Shown here piece after piece: positions 1-6,851 of a DNA stretch of 64,000 bases (positions are counted from its first letter, which is position 1; each line of letters starts with the position of its first letter). Under the pieces are notes generated by a model. The model had not been told where the DNA came from and ran no database searches. It worked only from the letters and a program-made list of their open reading frames with translations. The DNA comes from Desulfobacteraceae bacterium. GTDB lineage: Bacteria; Desulfobacterota; DSM-4660; Desulfatiglandales; Desulfatiglandaceae. The DNA lies in NCBI GenBank assembly GCA_016844935.1, contig JAERTK010000335.1:1-64000 (forward strand), written 5' to 3'. A program made the position numbers and the translations under genes.

Positions 1-64
1 ATCCAAGAGTTGTGAAAGTAAAAATGTCTAATTTCAAACGAAAGCGCAGTAACGACAAATTAGA

Positions 65-439
65 ATGCACCAATTTCATGCGGGATGTGGAAATTCTATA
101 CAAGAAAGCAGCATGAATATCATTCATTCACGGGTATTGGATCTAAATGATGATAAGTTTTGCGGTTATGGGAATTGGCGCTTGCCGACCCTTGAAGAGT
201 TATGCTCTTTGATGAGGAAAGAGGATGAAAGGACAGGTATGTATGTTGATCCTCTTTTCGATCATTCTAAAAAGAAATGTTGGAGTTCAGACAGCAGTAC
301 GGCCCATGAAGTGGAGAACGCGTACTATGTGGATTTTTCTGACGGCGTGATCGTTCTCGGGTACGGGCGCAATGAAGTGTCACGCTACGAGATTGTGGAA
401 GCCATCAATTATGTGAAAGCGGTTCGAAATGTCAAATAG
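65..439 (+). CDS. DUF1566 (Lcl C-terminal-like) domain protein, 5' truncated
   Basis: A single DUF1566-type domain of about 120 residues. The hallmark segment GNWRLPTLEEL lies near residues 37-47, and the C-terminal part has the usual alternation of WSS and YYV strands. Family members are normally secreted with an N-terminal signal peptide, but none is present here. An in-frame stop lies at 50-52, just before the first ATG, so the export signal has been lost or lies in a broken upstream part. A second ATG at 116 is an alternative start. The function of the domain is not known. A second, also damaged, DUF1566 gene occurs at about 33.8 kb. Confidence 0.6.
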   Translation: MHQFHAGCGNSIQESSMNIIHSRVLDLNDDKFCGYGNWRLPTLEELCSLMRKEDERTGMYVDPLFDHSKKKCWSSDSSTAHEVENAYYVDFSDGVIVLGYGRNEVSRYEIVEAINYVKAVRNVK

Positions 440-500
440 ACTCATCATTTGGAGGTTTATGTTAATATGGGAAAGCGAACAAATCAGCATTTCACCTTTT

Positions 501-518
501 CCCTCGGCTTGCCGAGGG
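501..518. repeat. Short perfect hairpin
   Basis: Perfect 8-bp arms CCCTCGGC / GCCGAGGG are separated by TT. It lies between the DUF1566 gene and the next gene. No T-run follows on either strand, so a classical terminator is not shown. It may be a small palindromic repeat. Confidence 0.4.
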
Positions 519-619
519 GTTAGTGAACGGACCCCAAAAATTTTCAAAGTTCTTTACATTTAGGAGGTTCCCTGTCCCGTCAGGCGGGGTTGCAGGGTTC
601 TTCAATCATGGAGGAAAAG

Positions 620-1936
620 ATGAAATCCAAGCATGTATTGGTCCTATTGACTGTTGTTATAAGTGCCATCCTCCTGCTGGGCGAAACGTTTGCCTTTGTC
701 CAAACAATCCTGTATGTGGAACCTCTTGGATCGTGCGGTGGTAATAGCCCGTGCTACTCGACCATACAGGAGGCGATTGATGATGCGGTGTCAGGTGGCG
801 TTATCCGAATCGCCAAAGAGAGGTATGATGAAGACCTGGACCTGGATCTTTCTGAAAATGTGACGCTCGAAGGTGGGTGGGATGCTTCGTTTGCGGCCCG
901 GTCTGAAACGCCCGGATCCAGTACAGATAGCAGCGTAAACGGGACCATGACCTTGTCAGGCGATGAGGGTGGGGCTGTTATTTTAGATGACGTGGTCATC
1001 GTGACGGTGGTTACCCAGGATACCCCCCCCACTGTCACCACTGAATCTGCCACATCCGTGACCGATAGTTCTGCTGCGCTGAACGGTACGGTCAACCCGA
1101 GCGGGTCGAGTGCCACGTACTATTTTCAGTATGGGACGACAACAAGCTACGGGGCAATTACATCGAGCACAAGCGCAGGTTCTGGAACGAGTAATGTTTC
1201 GGCAATTGAACCTGTAAGCGGTCTTACCTGTAACACGACCTACCACTATCGACTCGTCGCGACCAACAGCGGGGGAACGAGCTATGGGAGCGATAAGATG
1301 TTTACAACGAGTTCCTGCCCTGTCACAAAACCCACTGTTACCACTGAATCTGTCACATGGGTGTCCGATTGGGCTGCTTTTCTGAACGCTACGGTCAACC
1401 CGAACGGGTCGAGTACGACGTACTATTTTCAGTATGGGACGACAACAAGCTACGGGGCAATTACATCGAGCGTTAGTGCCGGGTCGGGGAAAAGCACCAT
1501 ATCGGTCAGTCCACTGGTGACCGAACTTAGTCCAGGCACCACATATCACTATCGATTGGTGGCTATCAACAGCGGGGGAACGAGCTACGGGAGCGATAAG
1601 ACGTTTCTAACTCTGACATTTATTGCAGCAGGTGCGGGCCCCACTGTCACCACTGAATCTGCCACATCCGTGACCGATAGTTCTGCTGCGCTGAACGGTA
1701 CGGTCAACCCGGAAGGGATTAGTACGACGTACTATTTTCAGTATGGGACGACAACAAACTATGGGGCAATTACATCGGGCACCAGTGCCGGGGAGGGGGA
1801 AAGCACCATATCGGCCAGCGCACTGTTGACCGGACTTAGTCCAAACACCACATTTCACTATCGATTGGTGGCTATCGACACCCTGGGAAAGCTCAGTTGC
1901 GGGAGCGATAAGATATTTAAAACTACCGGCTTGTAG
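620..1936 (+). CDS. Secreted protein with three fibronectin-III-like repeats
   Basis: An exported protein of 438 residues of unknown role. The ATG at 620 is preferred over the upstream TTG and ATG because GGAGGA lies directly before it and a signal peptide (charged MKSK, then a hydrophobic stretch to about residue 26) starts there. Residues about 35-130 resemble a short right-handed beta-helix or Pel-type domain (STIQEAIDDA, LEGGWD). Three repeats of about 100 residues follow from residues ~136, ~237 and ~340. Each starts PTVTTES and contains TYYFQYGTTT, YHYRL and GGTSYGSDK. This is the layout of bacterial extracellular FN3 or Ig-like repeats involved in surface display or adhesion; adhesion is inferred. 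The same repeat type recurs in the secreted protein at 34.3 kb. Confidence 0.7.
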   Translation: MKSKHVLVLLTVVISAILLLGETFAFVQTILYVEPLGSCGGNSPCYSTIQEAIDDAVSGGVIRIAKERYDEDLDLDLSENVTLEGGWDASFAARSETPGSSTDSSVNGTMTLSGDEGGAVILDDVVIVTVVTQDTPPTVTTESATSVTDSSAALNGTVNPSGSSATYYFQYGTTTSYGAITSSTSAGSGTSNVSAIEPVSGLTCNTTYHYRLVATNSGGTSYGSDKMFTTSSCPVTKPTVTTESVTWVSDWAAFLNATVNPNGSSTTYYFQYGTTTSYGAITSSVSAGSGKSTISVSPLVTELSPGTTYHYRLVAINSGGTSYGSDKTFLTLTFIAAGAGPTVTTESATSVTDSSAALNGTVNPEGISTTYYFQYGTTTNYGAITSGTSAGEGESTISASALLTGLSPNTTFHYRLVAIDTLGKLSCGSDKIFKTTGL

Positions 1937-2077
1937 CATGGTAACTACTATGTGCGTGCTGTGCGAGGCGGAGGGTGATCGGTCAATGGAGCATTTCTCT
2001 TGTTTCCGCGCCGAGCGGGTTACTGGGGACTGACTGCTCAAACAGATAATGATTCGCAAAACAATGGAGGATATACC

Positions 2078-2630
2078 ATGAAAAAGAGCCATGTTTTAAG
2101 GCAATTAGGGCTAGGATCTCAAGCAGGAATTTGGGTTGTAACACTGATGCTTATGTGTCTTTTGACACCCCTGTCTGCGATGAGCACCGACAAGCTGATC
2201 GTAAAAAATGGAGATGGCGAGACCACATTAAAGATAGAAGACAACGGCTCCATTTCGTCTGCCGCAAGGTTGCTTGCAAATGGAGCTTCTGAATGGGGGA
2301 GTGGGCTGGGTCAAGGTCGAGCGAAAGGATCATACCTATGAGCTTCAGTGGGCCCCTCTGACAGTGAGCCCCAGTAGCTTGAGCCTTTCTGCAGGCCAGA
2401 CGGGTACGTGTACACTGAGTGGCGGGACGGGAGTGTACACTGCAAGCTCGGGGAACACGGGTGTTGTGACGGTGAGATTGAACGGTAGCACCGTTTCGGT
2501 GACGGGTGTATCGGCGGGTTCTGCGACGGTGACGTATTCTGACAACGGCGGAGACTCGGGGACGGTGGCGGTTACGGTTGTAGGTTCAGATCCACCCCTA
2601 GCAGTGAGCCCCAGTAGCCTGAGCCTTTAA
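2078..2630 (+). pseudogene. Broken secreted protein: signal peptide plus Ig-like repeat joined by a frameshift
   Basis: The first frame (ATG 2078, stop at 2339-2341) encodes a signal peptide and the segment TDKLIVKNGD...SSAARLLANGASEWG. This matches the N-terminus of the intact protein at 2702. Just before that frame stops, coding continuity switches to another frame (about 2330 to 2630). That frame encodes a bacterial Ig-like repeat (SPSSLSLSAGQTGTC, then a threonine- and valine-rich beta domain). A second copy of the SPSSLSL repeat start ends at once in TAA. The ORF therefore looks like a former secreted multi-repeat protein that has lost its frame and its later repeats. A sequencing indel near 2330 could give the same picture. 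Confidence 0.6.
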
Positions 2631-2701
2631 CGGCATGAGTGGAACCGTCAAGATTGATAATATAATTTTGAAATAGTTTGACTTAAAAGAAAGGAGAAAT
2701 C

Positions 2702-3490
2702 ATGGAAAAAGGAATAAAAATTTTGTTGGGTGTATTGTTCACAGTATCTATTTGTGTTGTCACACCATTTTCAGCCTTTGCCGCTGACAAGCTGGTTATC
2801 GAAACCAGCGAAGGGACAGAAGTCTTTACAGTCTCTGAGAATGGTGATGTATATTCTGCATCCAGATTGCTTTCAAACGGGGCATCGGCATGGGGAACAG
2901 CCCCTTTTGTTCTTGGACAAGATACGATGAACAGGGGGATGATTATAACTAATAAGGCCACTAGCAATCAGAAAAATATCTATTTTGGTTGGAATGTGGG
3001 TGAAACCCATGAATATGCTGAAATTTTTGCACTGCAAGAAAATGTGGGTTACAAAAACCTTATTCTGAACCCAAATGGCGGTTACGTCGGTATTGGTACC
3101 AAAAGCCCTTCTCAACCCTTGTACCTGGGAAGCGGCGCATATTGCTCAACAGGCGGTGTGTGGACCGATGCATCAAGTAGAAAATACAAAACAGATATTA
3201 AACAACTCACAGCCGACAAAGCTCTGACCACCTTAACTGAACTCAAGCCGGTCGAATTCGTCTACAAGGCTGATATAGAAGAAAAGCATGTTGGATTCAT
3301 TTCGGAGGATGCCCCTGCACTCGTGGCTACAAAGGACAGAAAAGGAATGAGTTCAATGGATGTTGTTGCTGTTTTGACCAAGGTGGTTCAAGAACAGCAG
3401 AAAACTGTCCAAGAGCAAAAGGCAACAATTGCTGAACTTTCAAGAAGATTGGCTGTGATTGAAAAAAGGTCAAAAAGGAATGATTCCTAA
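2702..3490 (+). CDS. Secreted protein with C-terminal S74-type intramolecular chaperone domain
   Basis: 262 residues. A signal peptide spans residues 1-27 (cut after SAFA), followed by a short domain with SASRLLSNGASAWG, shared with the broken gene upstream. The C-terminal 110 residues match the peptidase S74 / intramolecular chaperone auto-processing domain of phage tail spikes and trimeric surface proteins. It has S159-R160-K161 at the expected cleavage region, LKPVEFVYK, HVGFISED and VVAVLTKVVQEQQK. A heptad-rich coiled coil ends the protein (about 222-257). Such domains trimerise and may self-cleave. The start is supported by AAAGGAG about 6 nt upstream. Its role at the cell surface is inferred. 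Confidence 0.7.
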   Translation: MEKGIKILLGVLFTVSICVVTPFSAFAADKLVIETSEGTEVFTVSENGDVYSASRLLSNGASAWGTAPFVLGQDTMNRGMIITNKATSNQKNIYFGWNVGETHEYAEIFALQENVGYKNLILNPNGGYVGIGTKSPSQPLYLGSGAYCSTGGVWTDASSRKYKTDIKQLTADKALTTLTELKPVEFVYKADIEEKHVGFISEDAPALVATKDRKGMSSMDVVAVLTKVVQEQQKTVQEQKATIAELSRRLAVIEKRSKRNDS

Positions 3491-3507
3491 GATTTCTTCG
3501 AAACGAA

Positions 3508-3680
3508 CTAGTGTTCTGTCATATCTATAATGTCGTAAAGATGCCGTCATTCCGGGCTTGACCCGGAATCCAGAATCTCCAAATTAGCCACAAATACTGG
3601 ATTCCGGCTTTTGCCGGAATGACGTGGGTGATGCTTCATTTTCTTTCATATCAGACGCTTGAGATATGACACGACACTAG
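3508..3680. mobile_element. MITE-like element with 18-bp terminal inverted repeats
   Basis: The 173-bp segment begins CTAGTGTTCTGTCATATC (3508-3525) and ends with the complement CTAGTGTCGTGTCATATC (3663-3680), 16 of 18 matching. Inside lies a second dyad of the widespread CGTCATTCCGG...CCGGAAT type: ATGCCGTCATTCCGG at about 3541-3555 against CCGGAATGACGTGGGTGATGC at 3614-3634. There is no ORF. It fills most of the 339-bp gap between the S74 protein and the cyclase operon. It is probably a non-autonomous miniature element; no target duplication is evident. Confidence 0.6.
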
Positions 3681-3741
3681 CATGGGAGAGGATTAGTATC
3701 GGAATAACCGTTTTCTCCTATCCGACAATGTTGATGAAATA

Positions 3742-3750
3742 TGGTATAAC
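3742..3750 (+). promoter_or_regulatory. Possible extended -10 promoter of the cyclase operon
   Basis: TGGTATAAC fits an extended -10 element (TG-N-TATAAT-like) about 80 nt before the cyclase ATG. No good -35 box is seen. This is weak evidence. Confidence 0.3.
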
Positions 3751-3829
3751 TTTTGGTGGAAGTTTCTGAAATGTTGTGGGCGCTCTGTGATACTTGTAAT
3801 GTGTAAAAAAGGGTTTCATCCGAATTGAG

Positions 3830-5539
3830 ATGCAATTGAAACCGGAAAAGACCAAAAGTGCATGTTGGTTCATCATTATCCTTTTTTTCGCTGTGATCTC
3901 AGGAATTACTTTTTCTGACACGGATTTTGGAAAAGACCTGGACGGTCTGTGCTTCGATAAAATAGCCCCGCTTCTCGGAACGCCCCGGGAGGTTCACGAC
4001 CCGGTGGTTATTTTAATCGGAGAAAGCGATTATTTAACCGCCCAAACCCCTCTAGCCTTATGGGGGGCCCACCTTGTACCGCTGCTTAAAAGGATTGGAC
4101 AGGGCCGGCCTGAGGCCATCGGGTTGGACATGATTCTTCCCCAGTTCCCCTTGAACCGAATCGACAAGGATCATGACAAAAAGGTATTTAAAACCCTCAA
4201 TGGGATCTCAAAGCGTTGTCGCCTGATTTCCGGTTACGGTATTGCCCGGAACGGTCGAATTAAGGGACCCTTCGTGCTTTATCAGAGGATACTGGGTCCG
4301 CGCGGGTACGGATATCTCAATATCACGCCTGACCCGGACGGTGTTTGCCGCAAACAGGCTTTGAGCTTCCCGTCGAAAAAAGGAGTCAAGAAACTCTATT
4401 CATTTTCCTGGCTTCTGTCGGGGAAAAGGGGTCAGCCTCCCGCAGAGGCAATTCCTGACTGGCGCAACCCCGCGCGTATTCCCACATTGACTCTCCAACA
4501 GGCATTGAAAACTGATCCAGCCACATTCACCAACAGAGTTGTTGTTATCGGTATTGATTTTGACTTTGAAGACCGCCACCCCACGCCTACGTCGGTTAAA
4601 GATGAGGCGGGCGTGGTTTTCCAGGCTCGTGTCGTGGAGGCCCTGAGAAGCGGAAGGCTTCTCTCGGTGCCTTCCCAAGCTTATTCCCTCCTGGCGCCGG
4701 CGGTCCTGATGGTATTGCTGACGCTGCTTCTGACAGGGAGGGCTTCTTCATTGCGGGTTGTCATATGGGGAGTGGGGATGATAACAGGGACGATGGCACT
4801 GATGATTCTCTGCCTGGCCGGAGGGTTTGTGCTCAGGCCCTCAGCTGCGATGATCGGCGTGACAGTCGTTTGTTCAGCCAGGGTTTTCCAGGGCTATTTG
4901 AGCGTCAAGGATACATTCGGCCGCTATGTGAGCCGGGAAGTGAGAGACAAGATCCTCTCCAGCCGGATTCCCCTGAATGGGGAGATGCGGGAAGTGACCA
5001 TGCTCTTCGCCGACCTCAGGGGTTTCACGCCAATGGTTGAAGCACTCCCCCCGAAAGAGGTGGTCAAGATCATGAACAGTTATTTCGTGGAGATGTCTGC
5101 GGCGATCCGGGAACGGAAAGGGCTTGTGTTGCAATATATAGGGGATGAGATTGAGGCGGTTTTCGGGGCCCCCGTTCCGGTTCCGGATCACAGGCGCCAG
5201 GCTGTGAGGGCAGCCGTCAGTATGCGCCGACGGCTCAAAATCGTGAACCGGAGATTAGCCCGACAGGGATATGCCCCACTCAAACACGGCATCGGCATTC
5301 ACACAGGGACTGTGCTGGCGGGTAACATCGGGGGTGGAGACAGGGTAACCTATTCGCTCGTAGGCGATACCGTCAACATGGCTTCACGCCTCCAGGGCCT
5401 CAATAAGCAATTTGACACCGAAATTATCATCAGTGACCGGACATTAGCGGGAATCGGTAAAGATATCCCCGTCAAACAGCTACCGCCCACCCCGATCAAA
5501 GGAAAGTCGAAAAAGATTGACATTTTTGCAGTGGTATGA
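3830..5539 (+). CDS. CHASE2-domain class III adenylate/guanylate cyclase
   Basis: A membrane receptor-cyclase of 569 residues. One membrane segment spans residues 12-28. A CHASE2 sensory domain follows (about 35-280, exported side), then three closely spaced membrane segments (about 284-355) and a C-terminal class III cyclase domain (385-569). Metal-binding aspartates are D395 (FADLRGFT) and D439 (YIGDE). The transition-state pair N516/R520 lies in VGDTVNMASRL. The position that usually holds the purine-selecting lysine before IGD is Gln435, so ATP versus GTP specificity is uncertain. It probably makes cAMP or cGMP in response to an extracytoplasmic signal. It is first in an operon with a DUF4384 protein (57-nt gap) and a caspase-FGE protein. 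Confidence 0.85.
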   Translation: MQLKPEKTKSACWFIIILFFAVISGITFSDTDFGKDLDGLCFDKIAPLLGTPREVHDPVVILIGESDYLTAQTPLALWGAHLVPLLKRIGQGRPEAIGLDMILPQFPLNRIDKDHDKKVFKTLNGISKRCRLISGYGIARNGRIKGPFVLYQRILGPRGYGYLNITPDPDGVCRKQALSFPSKKGVKKLYSFSWLLSGKRGQPPAEAIPDWRNPARIPTLTLQQALKTDPATFTNRVVVIGIDFDFEDRHPTPTSVKDEAGVVFQARVVEALRSGRLLSVPSQAYSLLAPAVLMVLLTLLLTGRASSLRVVIWGVGMITGTMALMILCLAGGFVLRPSAAMIGVTVVCSARVFQGYLSVKDTFGRYVSREVRDKILSSRIPLNGEMREVTMLFADLRGFTPMVEALPPKEVVKIMNSYFVEMSAAIRERKGLVLQYIGDEIEAVFGAPVPVPDHRRQAVRAAVSMRRRLKIVNRRLARQGYAPLKHGIGIHTGTVLAGNIGGGDRVTYSLVGDTVNMASRLQGLNKQFDTEIIISDRTLAGIGKDIPVKQLPPTPIKGKSKKIDIFAVV

Positions 5540-5596
5540 TGTCAATTTATTCTCACCAACATTCATCATCGGTTCCATCCGAAAAGGCGGGAAACC

Positions 5597-6796
5597 ATGT
5601 GGCTCTCGTTACGCTCAATTTGTATAGTTCTGTTCTTGATTTCGGTTGTTTTATGCGCTGCACCGGTTGCGGGAAAGAATCCCCAGGGACTGCAGGTTAT
5701 CGTTATTGAGGGACAGTTCCTCGATTCGGCCGGTAGACCGCTGGAAGAATACGACTATCTTCAACCGGGGCACGAATATCGGCTCCTGTCTGAAGTGAAA
5801 GTCCTGCTTTCTACCCTTAATGGAAGCAAAACCTACCAGGCAGTCGGCCCCGGCGCGCTCTTCCTTGATCACTCGGGTATTGTTTTATTAAACGGAAAGG
5901 CCCTTGAGCCGAAAGACCAATACCCCCTGCTCCACGGTGTAAGTGCTGCCACGACCGCTGGTCAGAAACTGGCAGGAATACCGTTGCGGCAACTTCAGGT
6001 GGTTCCGGATGAGGAAAAGCGCTCCTCCATACACGAAGTGGCCGGCTACGCCTACCTGGACAATAACACCACCCCGCGGAAGGCCCGGGCCGAGGCTTTT
6101 TCCATTGCCAAAAGGCAGGCCCTTGAAATGGCCCGCGTTCGCCTTGAATCCAACACGCTGATCAAAAACGGAAAACTGGAATACGATTTCATCAAGAGCG
6201 GCGCGGAAGGGGTTGTCACGGTGCTGGCGCAAAAGGATCTCGGGCTCAAGGACAACCGGTATCATGTGTGGATCAGGGCAGAGGTGAAATACGCCCTCAA
6301 GCCGTCGAAAAAGCAAAAAGAGGCCCCCCAAACCCTGTTTATCCAAAGCCCTCTGACAGTGAAAGTCTGGACCCCACAGAAAGAGTACCACAAGGGTCAG
6401 AAGGTGGTGGTCCATATGATGGGTAACCGTGATTTTTACGCCCGGATCATGAATGTGGATTCGGAAGGGACCATTACCCAGCTCCTCCCCAACGATTATA
6501 GAAGCAACAGCCGGTTTACCGGGGGGACGCTTTACCGGGTCCCGGGAGAGGGGGACCGTTTCGCTATCAAGGTCATGAATAATTACGGCGAAGAACGGAT
6601 TGTGGTCTACGCCAGCGAAACCCCTTTGGGCCGGGTGGAGACCCTGCCGGCGGGTGCGGGACTGCGGGGGTACGGTGGAACCCGGGATCAACTGTCGCGG
6701 GACACGCGTGCCATTAAGGTGGTGCCGGTGGGTAATGGCCTAGATTCAGGGAGCGGGTTTTATGAGGCCGTCTGGAAATTCACCACCACCCCGTAA
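5597..6796 (+). CDS. Exported DUF4384-domain protein
   Basis: 399 residues with a signal peptide (about 1-26). The first half starts with a small beta domain. Around residues 145-225 is a region with AEAFSIAKRQALEMARVRLES and later VLAQKDLGLKDNRYHVWIRAEV, resembling LPP20/FlgT-N-type periplasmic domains. Residues about 250-350 form a DUF4384 domain (FYARIMNVDSEGTITQLLPN, followed by a beta-rich part). DUF4384 proteins are often encoded beside caspase-like or kinase signalling genes. The position here, between a CHASE2 cyclase and a caspase-fold protein, fits that habit. A periplasmic sensing or scaffold role is inferred; no enzymatic motif is seen. Confidence 0.7.
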   Translation: MWLSLRSICIVLFLISVVLCAAPVAGKNPQGLQVIVIEGQFLDSAGRPLEEYDYLQPGHEYRLLSEVKVLLSTLNGSKTYQAVGPGALFLDHSGIVLLNGKALEPKDQYPLLHGVSAATTAGQKLAGIPLRQLQVVPDEEKRSSIHEVAGYAYLDNNTTPRKARAEAFSIAKRQALEMARVRLESNTLIKNGKLEYDFIKSGAEGVVTVLAQKDLGLKDNRYHVWIRAEVKYALKPSKKQKEAPQTLFIQSPLTVKVWTPQKEYHKGQKVVVHMMGNRDFYARIMNVDSEGTITQLLPNDYRSNSRFTGGTLYRVPGEGDRFAIKVMNNYGEERIVVYASETPLGRVETLPAGAGLRGYGGTRDQLSRDTRAIKVVPVGNGLDSGSGFYEAVWKFTTTP

Positions 6797-6804
6797 CCAT
6801 CCCT

Positions 6805-6830
6805 CGTTCCCACGCTCCTGCGTGGGAACG
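6805..6830. repeat. Small palindromic (REP-like) repeat
   Basis: Perfect 10-bp arms CGTTCCCACG / CGTGGGAACG with a CTCCTG loop lie between two operon genes. The arm sequence is of a type that I recall recurring in many proteobacterial genomes. It could act as an mRNA stabiliser. No second copy is seen in this window. Confidence 0.55.
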
Positions 6831-6851
6831 CATATGATTAGGGAGAGACCC

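Noticed and set aside
1027-1930. Regular repeats that could suggest a CRISPR array
   Set aside because: They are about 300 bp apart, in frame and encode FN3-like domains; no short repeat-spacer structure exists here or elsewhere in the window.
983-2092. Two long minus-strand ORFs with repeated sequence
   Set aside because: They mirror the FN3 repeats of the plus-strand gene and have no signal or ribosome site of their own.
5888-6691. 267-codon minus-strand ORF
   Set aside because: It lies entirely inside the DUF4384 gene, which has a signal peptide and family motifs.
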